Shown: positions 9,671 to 18,090 of the stretch, piece by piece | How positions within the stretch are numbered: position 1 is the first letter of the stretch | Layout: every line of letters starts with the position of its first letter | NCBI GenBank assembly: GCA_035652075.1 | Contig: DASREL010000027.1 | Coordinates: 1 to 64,000 of the forward strand | DNA from: Gp6-AA45 sp035652075 | Lineage (GTDB): Bacteria; Acidobacteriota; Vicinamibacteria; Vicinamibacterales; CAVVIG01 | DNA length: 64,000 bases | Direction of reading: 5' to 3' | Notes under the pieces: generated by a model | The model's input: only the letters and a program-made list of their open reading frames with translations | The model's database searches: none | Told to the model about the DNA's origin: nothing | Position numbers and translations under genes: made by a program

Positions 9671-11007
9671 TTCTTCGCCTTGTTATCCACCTTCACCGTG
9701 TCGCCATCGGCCATGCCGCGGACGGAGTTGTACGGACCGGTGATGACCTGGTCGCCCGCCTGCAGGCCGCTCAACACCTCGAAGAATTTGTCGCCGGCAA
9801 CGCCAAGCTTGATCGGCACGAACTCGGCCTTGTTGCTGCGGAGCACGAAGACGCCTTCCGTTTCCTTGCGCGTCTGTCCCGGCTTCAGCTCCTCGGCCGA
9901 GGCAACCGGTTCGACCGCCGGACGCCGGCGCTTGTCGACTTTCGGCTGACGGACGACCTGTCCGTTGGCGTCGTAGATCAGTTCGCGGACCGCGACCGCC
10001 GGAATCGGGACCGCGACGACGTTCTTGCGCGTCGCCGTGGTGATGTCGGCAGTGCAGGTGAATCCGGGCCGCACGTTCGGGATCTGTTCGTCGAGCACGA
10101 CGACGACCTTGAAGTTCGTGGCCTGCGTGCCGGCGGCGACCTGCTGACCGTTCGCCGCCTGAATCGGGCTGTTGCCGATTTCGGTGACGTGTCCCTTGAA
10201 CGTTTTGTCCTGAATGGCGTCGACCGTAATCTTCGCGATCTGGCCGATCTGGACGTTGGGCACGTTCGTCTCGTCGACTTCAACCTCCGCCTGGATCACG
10301 TCCATGTCGGCGAGTTCGAGCAGCACGGTCCCGGCGTTGTTCATCGTGCCGATGACCGCGGTTTCGCCCTCCTGCACGTTCCGCCGCGTGACGATGCCGT
10401 TGATCGGCGATTCCATGCGGACGCGGCTCAAGTCGTAGCGCGCGCTGTCGAGACCGGCGCGCTCCTGCGCGATGCGGCTCTCCTGCGGTTTGATCAGCTT
10501 CTCGCGTTCCTGGACGTTCGACTGCGCCGCGTTGACGTCGTTCACCGCTTTGTCGAGCGCTTCGCGCGTCGTCAACTGCTGACGCCAGAGATCCTGCTGC
10601 CGCGCGAGGTTCTGCTGCGCCTGCTGCAACTGGACTTTCGCCGTTTCGATCGACTGCCGCATCTGATCGAGCGATTGTTCCGCCGCGCGCAGTGACGCAT
10701 TGCCGCTTTCGACGCGCGTCGCGAGCGACTTGGGGTCGATCTGCAAGAGGAACTGACCGACCTTGACGCGGTCGCCTTCGTTGACGGCGAGGTTGACGAC
10801 ACGGCCCGAGATCTCGGCGCTGATCTTCACGAGACGCTTCGGCTGGATCTTGCCGGAGGCGGAGACGACGCCTTCGAGATCGCGCGCCTTGATCGCTTCG
10901 GTCGTGACCGCGAGCCCGGTGTCCTTCTTGAAATACAGGTTGGCGCCGACGACGGCCGCCGCCACCAGGACGATGCCGAGAGTGATGAGAATGTTCTTGC
11001 GAGACAT
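9667..11007 (-). CDS. Periplasmic adaptor protein (MacA/HlyD family)
   Basis: Membrane fusion protein of 446 residues that would link the permeases to an outer-membrane channel. An N-terminal membrane anchor (ILITLGIVLVAAAVVGANLY) is followed by a split lipoyl domain (GKIQPKRLVKISAEISGRV; later VRMESPINGIVTRRNVQEGE), an alpha-helical hairpin between residues ~90 and 180, and beta-barrel and membrane-proximal domains. A Shine-Dalgarno AGGAG precedes the ATG, which comes immediately after the Yip1-like stop. It overlaps the permease gene by four bases. Confidence 0.9.
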
Positions 11008-11742
11008 CTACGCTCCTGAGAGTGCCGTGCGAATCGCCGCGAGGATGAGCGCGATCGCGGCGTAAACGATCAGCATCGTGGTCGCGATCGGCCCGGTGCG
11101 TTTCTTGTACAGAACGCCGAGACCGATCGAGAGGCTGACGAGCCACCAGATTTGAAACAAATCAATCGTGCCGAGCAGCCGCGCGGCAAACGAGTTCTCT
11201 TCCAGAAACGGGAAAAACACCGCGAGGTTCGTGGCGCTCGACATCGTTTCTCGGGCGTAGGCGAGCGGCAGCCCGAAAATCTGCGCCAGCGAAATGACGA
11301 GGCCGGAATGACAGACGATCGCGAAGACCTGCTTGTAGGTGGCGTCGCCGCCGAGCAACGCATTGAAGACGCCGAGGAGAATGCCCGCCAGCAGTGCGCC
11401 GACGAGCGGCAGGACGATCGCCTGGCCGGCGGCCCCGGTGTACGGTGCGTACTTCACGCCGGTCTCCATGCGCGCGTAGGCGGCGTCGTCGATCTTCATG
11501 CCGAACGACTCCATCGTCCGCACCTGCTGATCGAGCATCGCCTGCTTGCCGACCTCGGTCGACATGAAGGCATAGACACCGATTGCGCCGACAAGGACGA
11601 TGAACGCGAGCACGCCGAACGCGCGCGGACGATCGGCCACATCGGCGTAGGTCGCGCGCGGAGAGAAGAAAACGCCGAAAATGCGTTCGACGAGGTTCTT
11701 CGACGCAGGGGCCGGAGCGGGGGCGGTCATCGTCTCGGTCAC
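11008..11742 (-). CDS. Yip1-family membrane protein
   Basis: 244 residues; the N-terminal ~20 are Pro/Ala-rich, followed by VERIFGVFFSPRATYADVA, a pattern common at the start of bacterial Yip1-domain proteins, and five hydrophobic segments. The start is GTG (11740-11742) with GGAGG six to ten bases upstream; an in-frame ATG four codons in is an alternative. It sits between marR (29 bases) and the adaptor gene (adjacent), so it is part of the efflux operon. Biochemical role unknown. Confidence 0.8.
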   Translation of the reverse strand: MTETMTAPAPAPASKNLVERIFGVFFSPRATYADVADRPRAFGVLAFIVLVGAIGVYAFMSTEVGKQAMLDQQVRTMESFGMKIDDAAYARMETGVKYAPYTGAAGQAIVLPLVGALLAGILLGVFNALLGGDATYKQVFAIVCHSGLVISLAQIFGLPLAYARETMSSATNLAVFFPFLEENSFAARLLGTIDLFQIWWLVSLSIGLGVLYKKRTGPIATTMLIVYAAIALILAAIRTALSGA

Positions 11743-11771
11743 TTCAGGCCTCCGAATAAATACGGTCCACG

Positions 11772-12245
11772 CTATTTTCGGTTCCTTCGCCGCTCAGACG
11801 TGGGCGGCGGCGTCGCCGGTGTAAACACTTTGCGCAGCACGCCGAGGCCCGCGTGTAAACGGCGCCGCGAGGGTGCGTCGAGCGGCGTCAGCACTTCCGC
11901 GAGATGCGTTTCGGCCGCCTTTGCCACGCGGTCGAGCGCGGCTCGTCCCGTCGCCGTGACCTCCACGACCACGACGCGCTTGTCCTCTTCCGGTGCGTTG
12001 CGGCGGACCCAGCCGCGTTCAACCATCAGGCTGATCGAGCTCGACATCGTCGGCAGACTGACGCCCTGGAGCGCCGCCAATTCCGTGAGCGTCCGCGGCC
12101 GCTGGCTGAGGATCGACAGCAGGCCAAACTGCGCCGGGGCCGGCAGTTCGCCCGCGGCTCGGAGCTCCGCAGCGACCGCCCGCATCACCAGCGGGACGAT
12201 CTGCAGGATGTCGCGCGCAGCTTCGCGCGCCTGATCGCGAGTCAT
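11772..12245 (-). CDS. MarR-family transcriptional regulator
   Basis: 157 residues, the normal MarR size. The winged helix is visible as LTELAALQGVSLPTMSSSIS with the following wing VRRNAPEEDKRVVVVEVT, including the DKR element typical of the family. First gene of a minus-strand operon that continues with the Yip1-like protein, adaptor and two permeases, so it is probably the local repressor, released by a transporter substrate. The start codon sits only one base from a perfect palindrome that covers the transcription start, which implies autoregulation. Confidence 0.92.
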   Translation of the reverse strand: MTRDQAREAARDILQIVPLVMRAVAAELRAAGELPAPAQFGLLSILSQRPRTLTELAALQGVSLPTMSSSISLMVERGWVRRNAPEEDKRVVVVEVTATGRAALDRVAKAAETHLAEVLTPLDAPSRRRLHAGLGVLRKVFTPATPPPTSERRRNRK

Positions 12246-12246
12246 T

Positions 12247-12265
12247 TACTTAGGGGACCTAAGTA
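12247..12265. promoter_or_regulatory. MarR operator palindrome
   Basis: TACTTAGG-GGA-CCTAAGTA: perfect 8-bp arms with a 3-base spacer, one base before the marR start codon and just downstream of the predicted -10 box. Size and symmetry fit a MarR dimer site. Bound repressor would block transcription of the whole efflux operon. Confidence 0.8.
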
Positions 12266-12270
12266 TTATA
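12265..12270 (-). promoter_or_regulatory. -10 box of the marR-efflux operon
   Basis: A perfect TATAAT on the minus strand, 20 bases before the marR ATG; the -35 region is weak. Transcription would start within the operator, leaving a leader of about 13 bases without a Shine-Dalgarno sequence. The box shares its first base with the operator's end. Confidence 0.6.
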
Positions 12271-12294
12271 CGCGGCGCCGGGCGCGTTCGTTCC

Positions 12295-12323
12295 TTGACA
12301 GTTGGAAACGTGGTGTTTACCAT
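12295..12323 (+). promoter_or_regulatory. Sigma-70 type promoter for the arginine decarboxylase gene
   Basis: TTGACA at 12295-12300 and TACCAT at 12318-12323 with a 17-base spacer. Transcription would begin about 12330, ahead of the Shine-Dalgarno at 12341-12347 and GTG at 12356. It is divergent from, and about 25 bases away from, the marR promoter. Confidence 0.6.
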
Positions 12324-12355
12324 GCAAGGTCCCCTGCGACAAAGGAGCTAAGAGC

Positions 12356-12907
12356 GTGGTCGGATTCGTTCCCAAGGAGATGTTCTTCACCAAGGGTGTT
12401 GGGAAACACCGTGAAAAGCTGACCTCGTTCGAGCTCGCCCTGCGCTCGGCCGGCATCGCCGCCTGCAATCTCGTGCGCGTCTCGAGCATCTTCCCGCCGA
12501 AGTGCCGCATCCTGTCGCGCACCGAAGGGATGAAGCGCCTCGAGCCGGGTCAGGTGACGTTCGTCGTCATGTCCGAAGCGGCCACACGGGAGCCGCATCG
12601 TCTGATCGCGGCCACCGTCGGCGTCGCCATCCCGCGGGATCGGGATACCTACGGATACCTGTCCGAGCACCACAGCTTCGGCGAGAGCGAAGACATCGCC
12701 GGTGACTACGCGGAGGAGCTCGCGGCAGAGATGCTCGCGACGACCCTCGGCCTCGAATTCGATCCCGACAAGAGCTGGGATGAGAAGAAAGAGGTCTACC
12801 GGCTGTCGAACGAGATCGTCAAGACGCAGAACGTCACGCAGACCGCTGTCGGCGACAAGAAAGGCCTCTGGACCACCGTCGTCGCCGCCGCCGTGCTCGT
12901 CGGATAA
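12356..12907 (+). CDS. Pyruvoyl-dependent arginine decarboxylase
   Basis: Converts arginine to agmatine using a self-made pyruvoyl group. The 183-residue protein matches the PvlArgDC family: FVPKEMFFTKGVGKHREKL near the start, then NLVRVSSIFPP, where the Ser-Ser pair (43-44) is the expected self-cleavage site, and later GYLSEHHSFGES. I chose the GTG at 12356 because AAAGGAG lies eight bases upstream and homology begins at once; an in-frame ATG at 12302 would overlap the promoter. This family is best known from archaea and some bacteria. No other polyamine gene is in the window. Confidence 0.9.
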   Translation: MVGFVPKEMFFTKGVGKHREKLTSFELALRSAGIAACNLVRVSSIFPPKCRILSRTEGMKRLEPGQVTFVVMSEAATREPHRLIAATVGVAIPRDRDTYGYLSEHHSFGESEDIAGDYAEELAAEMLATTLGLEFDPDKSWDEKKEVYRLSNEIVKTQNVTQTAVGDKKGLWTTVVAAAVLVG

Positions 12908-12963
12908 CGCTCGGCTAAAGCCTTCGCGCTCCAACCGAAAAGACAGTTAAGGTAAAGGCTCGT

Positions 12964-13869
12964 ATGAAACGAGTCCTCTTGACCTGTGCGTCCGTGGTGT
13001 CTTTCGTGTTGTGTCCCCTCGCTGCGCGCGCGCAGATGCCGGAAGCGGTCGGCGTTCGTGCGCAGGGGATGGGCGGCGCCTTCGTCGCGGTTGCCGACGA
13101 TGCGACGGCGACGTGGTGGAACCCGGCGGGTCTGGCGACGGGCGCCTATTTCAACGCGCTCCTCGAATTCGATCAGCCGAACACGCCTTCGAACGCCGAC
13201 GTGCGTGCCGTCGCCATCGCGTTGCCGTCCCTCGGCCTGAGCTACTACCGCTTGCCCATCAGCGACATGCGGGCGGGTGCCCCTGTTGGATCGGACCCGA
13301 ACAGCCGACAAGATCAAGGTTATCTCAATCAATTCGGCATCACCGTCGGCCAGTCGATTGGGAATCATCTCGTGGTGTCGTCGACCGTGAAGTTGGTTCA
13401 CGCCGGAGACACGCAGGCGGATCTCGATCTCGGCGCGATGGTGCGCGCCGGGCGACTGCGATTCGCCATCGTGATGAAAAACCTGCGCCAGCCGACGTTC
13501 GGCGAGGGCGCGGATGCGCTGTCGCTGAAGCGGCAGTCTCGAGTCGGCGCCGCGTACATCAGCGGTCCGCACGGCATGCTCGACGAGTTCGCCGTCGCGG
13601 CCGACGGCGATTTGGCGACCGTACCGACCGCGCTCGGTGACGCCAGGCACATCGCCGCGGGCGCGGAAGCGTGGATGATCCACCGCACGCTCGGGCTACG
13701 CGGCGGCGTGTCGGCGAACACGGTCACCGATCAGGGATCGGCGAGCGGCGGTGCGAGCGTGTTACTGCAGTCCGGTCGGTACCTGCGGACGTATGTTGAA
13801 GGGCAGCTGACCCGGGGTTCGGACGAGAGTCGTCGCGGCTGGTCCGCTGGCCTGCGACTGACGTTTTAG
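12964..13869 (+). CDS. Outer-membrane beta-barrel protein (PorV/UPF0164-like)
   Basis: 301 residues with a clear signal peptide (KRVLLTCASVVSFVLCPLAA, cleavage after ARA at about 23). The mature start carries MGGAFVAVADDATATWWNPA, the hallmark of PorV/PorQ/FadL-like outer-membrane proteins, and the rest has alternating amphipathic strands ending in a C-terminal aromatic residue (LRLTF). Function unknown; perhaps transport or a secretion-related porin. It is 56 bases after the decarboxylase gene and just before pilB. Confidence 0.75.
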   Translation: MKRVLLTCASVVSFVLCPLAARAQMPEAVGVRAQGMGGAFVAVADDATATWWNPAGLATGAYFNALLEFDQPNTPSNADVRAVAIALPSLGLSYYRLPISDMRAGAPVGSDPNSRQDQGYLNQFGITVGQSIGNHLVVSSTVKLVHAGDTQADLDLGAMVRAGRLRFAIVMKNLRQPTFGEGADALSLKRQSRVGAAYISGPHGMLDEFAVAADGDLATVPTALGDARHIAAGAEAWMIHRTLGLRGGVSANTVTDQGSASGGASVLLQSGRYLRTYVEGQLTRGSDESRRGWSAGLRLTF

Positions 13870-13878
13870 GTCACTGAT

Positions 13879-13893
13879 TGACAAATATTGTCA
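13879..13893. promoter_or_regulatory. TGACA-N5-TGTCA operator upstream of pilB
   Basis: TGACA-AATAT-TGTCA; the full palindrome has 8-bp arms, ATTGACAA and TTGTCAAT, from 13877 to 13895. The same pattern with the same N5 spacing lies upstream of both pilA genes. Here it is only 24 bases before the pilB ATG, with no -24/-12 promoter nearby, so it may act differently (repression or a sigma-70 promoter). Confidence 0.6.
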
Positions 13894-13916
13894 ATGATGA
13901 GTAACCTCTAGATTTC

Positions 13917-15722
13917 ATGGCCGTTCGTATTGGCGAGCTCCTCCTCAAAGAGAAGCTGATCACCGCAGAGCAGCTCCAGCAGGCCTTGACGCAGCAAAAG
14001 GCCAACGGGGGCAAGCTCGGTTTCAACCTCGTCAAGATGGGGTTCGTCAAAGACGAACAGATCACCGCACTCCTCAGCAAACAGTACGGCGTCCCCTCGA
14101 TCAACCTCGCGCAGTTCAAGCTCGACCCGACGATCATCAAGCTGGTCCCGAACGACACGGCGCGGAAGTACCAAATCATCCCGCTGAGCCGCTCGGGCAG
14201 CACGCTGACGATCGCGATGACGGACCCGACCAACGTCTTCGCGATGGACGACATCAAGTTCATGACCGGCTACACGGTCGAACCGGTCGTCGCGTCGGAG
14301 ATCGCGATCACGGAAGCGGTCGACAAGTACTACCCGGCTGCGGGCGGCAAGGGCGGCGCGGCCGGCGCGGCGGGGGCGAAAGGCGGCAAGCCGGGCGCGG
14401 GCGGCGCCACCGCCGGCATGAGCGCGCTCGAGGCGGCCAGCAAAGGCCTCGAAGAACTGCAGGCGACCCTCGGCGGCGACGCGGACGGCGTCGAAGTCCT
14501 CGAGGAGATGCAGGAGATCAGCGCCGAGGCGCTCGCGCGCCAAGGCGAGGACGCTCCGGTCGTCCGTCTCGTCAACGTGATCCTGATGTCGTCGATCCAG
14601 AAGGGCGCGAGCGACATCCACATCGAGCCGTACGAAAAAGAACTGCGGGTCCGGTACCGCATCGACGGGATTCTCTACAACATCATGAATCCCCCGATGA
14701 AATACCGCGACGCAATCTCGTCGCGCATCAAGATCATGTCGAAGCTCGACATCGCCGAGAAGCGGCTTCCGCAGGACGGCCGCATCAAGATTCGCTACAA
14801 CGAATCGGGCGAGCCGAAAGAGATCGATTTCCGTGTGTCGGTGCTGCCGACCCTCTTCGGCGAAAAGATCGTCATGCGTCTGCTCGACAAAGACAAGTTG
14901 ATGCTCGACATGACGAAGCTCGGCTTCGAGCCCGAGTCGTTGAGCAAGTTCGAGTCGGCGATCGCACGGCCGTGGGGCATGGTGCTCGTGACCGGTCCCA
15001 CCGGCAGCGGCAAGACCAACACGTTGTACTCGGCGATCTCGAAAATCAATACCCCCGAGACGAACATCATGACCGCCGAAGACCCGGTCGAATTCAACCT
15101 CGCCGGCGTCAATCAGGTGAACGTCAAGGAAAACATCGGCCTCAATTTCGCCGCGGCCCTGCGGTCGTTCCTGCGGCAGGACCCGAACATCATCCTCGTC
15201 GGCGAAATCCGCGACTTCGAAACCGCGGAAATCGCGGTCAAGGCCGCGCTCACCGGCCACCTCGTCCTGTCGACGCTCCACACCAACGACGCGCCCAGCA
15301 CCGTCAACCGGTTGATGAACATGGGCATCGAGCCGTTCCTCGTCGCGAGCTCGGTGCATCTGATCTGCGCGCAGCGCCTCGTGCGCCGCGTCTGCTCGAA
15401 CTGCAAGGAACCGAACCCGCTGCCGCCCGAAGCGCTGATCCAGGCTGGCTTCACCCCGGAAATCGCCGAAGAAGTGACGCCGATGAAAGGCGCCGGCTGC
15501 GACCGCTGCAACAACACCGGCTACAAAGGCCGCGTCGGTTTGTACGAAGTGATGGAAATCGCCGACGAGGTGCGCGAGTTGATTCTTGTCGGCGCGTCGG
15601 CGCTCGAGCTCCGTCGCAAGGCTGTCGACGAAGGCATGATCACACTGCGCGCGAGCGGCCTGCGCAAGGTGCAGGCCGGGATGACGACGCTTGATGAAGT
15701 GGTCAGGGAGACCGTGAAATAG
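13917..15722 (+). CDS. pilB: Type IV pilus extension ATPase PilB
   Basis: 601 residues. Cytoplasmic hexameric ATPase that drives pilus polymerisation. The N-terminal MshEN-type domain (RIGELLLKEKLITAEQLQQA) is joined by a Gly/Ala-rich linker (~residues 144-170) to the GspE-type motor. The Walker A GPTGSGKT is at 360-367, with Asp/His boxes and Walker B (ILVGEIRDFETAEIA) after it. A zinc Cys4 motif is present (CSNC 493-496, CDRC 528-531). No strong Shine-Dalgarno. First gene of a tight pilBTCSR operon. Confidence 0.97.
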   Translation: MAVRIGELLLKEKLITAEQLQQALTQQKANGGKLGFNLVKMGFVKDEQITALLSKQYGVPSINLAQFKLDPTIIKLVPNDTARKYQIIPLSRSGSTLTIAMTDPTNVFAMDDIKFMTGYTVEPVVASEIAITEAVDKYYPAAGGKGGAAGAAGAKGGKPGAGGATAGMSALEAASKGLEELQATLGGDADGVEVLEEMQEISAEALARQGEDAPVVRLVNVILMSSIQKGASDIHIEPYEKELRVRYRIDGILYNIMNPPMKYRDAISSRIKIMSKLDIAEKRLPQDGRIKIRYNESGEPKEIDFRVSVLPTLFGEKIVMRLLDKDKLMLDMTKLGFEPESLSKFESAIARPWGMVLVTGPTGSGKTNTLYSAISKINTPETNIMTAEDPVEFNLAGVNQVNVKENIGLNFAAALRSFLRQDPNIILVGEIRDFETAEIAVKAALTGHLVLSTLHTNDAPSTVNRLMNMGIEPFLVASSVHLICAQRLVRRVCSNCKEPNPLPPEALIQAGFTPEIAEEVTPMKGAGCDRCNNTGYKGRVGLYEVMEIADEVRELILVGASALELRRKAVDEGMITLRASGLRKVQAGMTTLDEVVRETVK

Positions 15723-15724
15723 TC

Positions 15725-16861
15725 ATGGCTACATTAATCGAACTCTTGACGACGCTCGTGGAAGAAGGCGGATCGGATCTCCACGTCACGACCGACACGC
15801 CGCCGCAGATCCGCGTGCATGGCCACCTGCGCCGCCTCGACCTGCCCGTGCTGTCGCCGTCGGATACCAAGGCGCTCGCCTACAGCGTCCTCACCGACGA
15901 CCAGAAGAAACGGTTCGAGCAGACGAAGGAGCTCGATTGCTCGTTCGGCGTCAAGCAGATTGGCGCGCGGTTCCGCTGCAACGTCTTCAATCAGCGAGGC
16001 GCCGTCGGTGCGGTGTACCGCGTCATTCCGGAAAAGATCCGCGCCTTCGGCGAGCTTGGATTGCCAGCGGTGCTGGCGACGCTCGCCGAGCGGCCGCGCG
16101 GCCTCGTCCTCGTCACCGGCCCGACCGGCAGCGGCAAATCGACGACGCTCGCGGCGATGATCGACAAGATCAACGCCGAACGGCACGACCACATCCTGAC
16201 GATCGAGGATCCGATCGAGTTCGTGCACCAGCACAAGAACTGTCTCGTCAACCAGCGCGAAGTGCACGGCGACACCGACAGCTTTGCGATGGCGCTCCGC
16301 GCCGCGCTGCGCGAAGACCCGGATATCGTCCTGGTCGGCGAAATGCGCGACCTCGAGACGATCGAATCGGCGCTCCGCATCGCCGAGACGGGGCATTTGA
16401 CGTTCGGCACGCTGCACACGAACTCGGCGGCGCAGACGATCAACCGCATCATCGACGTGTTTCCGGCGGGGCAGCAGGCGCAGATCCGCACGCAGCTCTC
16501 GCTCGTGCTCGAGGGCATCGTGACGCAGGCGCTGCTGCCCAGAGCCGACGGCAAGGGGCGCGTCTGCGCGCTCGAAATTCTCGTGCCGACGCCGGCGATC
16601 CGCAATCTGATTCGCGACGACAAGATCCATCAGATCTACGGCGCGATGCAGTCGGGCCAGGAAAAGTACGGCATGCAGACGATGAATCAGTCGCTCGCGA
16701 GCCTGCAGATGCGGCGGCTGATCACGGTCGAGGCGGCCATGTCTGCCTCGTCCAACCGTGACGAACTGCAGGACTTGATCAATCGCGGCGTGGGCGTTGT
16801 CGCCGGCGCCGGACTCGGACGCCCTGGCGCTCCCCCGAATCGCCCACTCGCTAGGACCTAG
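15725..16861 (+). CDS. pilT: Type IV pilus retraction ATPase PilT
   Basis: 378 residues. Motor that depolymerises pili and powers twitching. Walker A GPTGSGKS at 132-139, Walker B (DIVLVGEMRDLETIESA), the HTNSAAQTINRI arginine/His region, and the PilT-specific AIRNLIRDDKIHQI (close to the classic AIRNLIRE). The C-terminal ~25 residues are a Pro/Gly-rich tail. It starts two bases after the pilB stop and ends two bases before pilC. Confidence 0.97.
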   Translation: MATLIELLTTLVEEGGSDLHVTTDTPPQIRVHGHLRRLDLPVLSPSDTKALAYSVLTDDQKKRFEQTKELDCSFGVKQIGARFRCNVFNQRGAVGAVYRVIPEKIRAFGELGLPAVLATLAERPRGLVLVTGPTGSGKSTTLAAMIDKINAERHDHILTIEDPIEFVHQHKNCLVNQREVHGDTDSFAMALRAALREDPDIVLVGEMRDLETIESALRIAETGHLTFGTLHTNSAAQTINRIIDVFPAGQQAQIRTQLSLVLEGIVTQALLPRADGKGRVCALEILVPTPAIRNLIRDDKIHQIYGAMQSGQEKYGMQTMNQSLASLQMRRLITVEAAMSASSNRDELQDLINRGVGVVAGAGLGRPGAPPNRPLART

Positions 16862-16863
16862 TT

Positions 16864-18090
16864 ATGCCGACATTTGCCTACGCCGGACGAACGCGCACGG
16901 GACAGACGGTCAGCGGCGAACGTGTCGCCGACACGATGGATGCCGCCGTCGCCGCACTGCGTCGCGAGCAGATTCAAGTCACGCGGATCACGCCGGCGAA
17001 GGCGGCGGCCGCGGGCAAGAGCGAAACGAAACAGAAGAAAGGTGTCGTCGGCAAGAAAGTGGCCGCGAAGAACCTCGCCGTCTTCACACGGCAGTTCTCG
17101 GTCATGATCGACGCCGGCTTGCCGCTCGTGCAGTGCCTCGACATCCTCGGCAGTCAGGAAGAGGACAAGAACTTCTCGGCGGTCATCTCGCAGACGCGTC
17201 AGGACGTCGAGGCGGGTGCGTCGCTCGCCGATGCAATGCGCAAGCATCCGAAGACGTTCGACCCGCTGTTCACGAACATGATCGCGGCTGGCGAGGCGGG
17301 CGGCATTCTCGACACGATTCTCAAGCGGCTCGCGACGTACATCGAAAAGGCCGTCAAGCTGGCCGGGCAGGTCAAGTCGGCGATGATCTACCCGATCGCG
17401 GTCATCGTGATCGCGGGCATCGTCGTCGGCGTGATCTTGTGGAAGGTCATCCCGACGTTCGCCGCGTTGTTCCAGGGCCTCGGCGCAGAGCTGCCGCTGC
17501 CGACCCGCGTCGTGATTTTCGCCAGCGACAACCTCGTCAAGTACTTCCCGGTGCTCCTCGTCGTGGGCGGCGGTGCCGGTTACGGATTCCGACAGTACTA
17601 CGCGACCGAGAACGGCCGCCGCGTGATCGATCGGATCGTCCTCAAGGCGCCGATTCTCGGCGACATCATGCGCAAGATCGCGGTCGCGCGGTTCTGCCGC
17701 ACGCTCTCGACGCTGATCAGTTCGGGCGTGCCGATTCTCGACGGCCTCGAAATCACCGCGCGGACGTCGGGCAACGCGATCATCGAAGACGCGATCATGG
17801 TGACGCGCAAGAGCATCGAGCGCGGCGAAACGATCTCGGCGCCGCTGAAGGACACGGCGGTGTTTCCGTCGATGGTCGTGCAGATGATCGGCGTCGGCGA
17901 GGCGACGGGCGCGCTCGACACGATGCTCGGCAAGATCGCCGATTTCTACGAAGAAGAAGTCGACGCGGCGGTCGCGGGGCTGTTGACGCTGCTCGAGCCG
18001 ATCATGATCGCGATCCTCGGCGGCGTGGTCGGCGGCATCGTCATTGCGATGTACATGCCGATCTTCGATCTGATCTCGAAGTTGACGTAA
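16864..18090 (+). CDS. pilC: Type IV pilus inner-membrane platform protein PilC
   Basis: 408 residues with the GspF fold: two repeated cytoplasmic helical domains (VFTRQFSVMIDAGLPLVQCL; later VARFCRTLSTLISSGVPILD) and three membrane helices (IYPIAVIVIAGIVVGVILWK; a second around VLLVVGGGAGYGF; the third at the C-terminus, IMIAILGGVVGGIVIAMYMP). It transmits the force of PilB/PilT to the pilus base. Contiguous with pilT and pilS. Confidence 0.97.
   Translation: MPTFAYAGRTRTGQTVSGERVADTMDAAVAALRREQIQVTRITPAKAAAAGKSETKQKKGVVGKKVAAKNLAVFTRQFSVMIDAGLPLVQCLDILGSQEEDKNFSAVISQTRQDVEAGASLADAMRKHPKTFDPLFTNMIAAGEAGGILDTILKRLATYIEKAVKLAGQVKSAMIYPIAVIVIAGIVVGVILWKVIPTFAALFQGLGAELPLPTRVVIFASDNLVKYFPVLLVVGGGAGYGFRQYYATENGRRVIDRIVLKAPILGDIMRKIAVARFCRTLSTLISSGVPILDGLEITARTSGNAIIEDAIMVTRKSIERGETISAPLKDTAVFPSMVVQMIGVGEATGALDTMLGKIADFYEEEVDAAVAGLLTLLEPIMIAILGGVVGGIVIAMYMPIFDLISKLT

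Noticed and set aside
11152..12234. A 360-codon plus-strand frame across the Yip1-like and marR genes
   Set aside because: Antisense to two recognised genes and crosses the gap between them; no family resemblance.
13877..13895. TTGACA within the pilB palindrome as a simple -35 box
   Set aside because: No acceptable -10 lies 16-18 bases downstream; the symmetry and recurrence before the pilA genes point to an operator.
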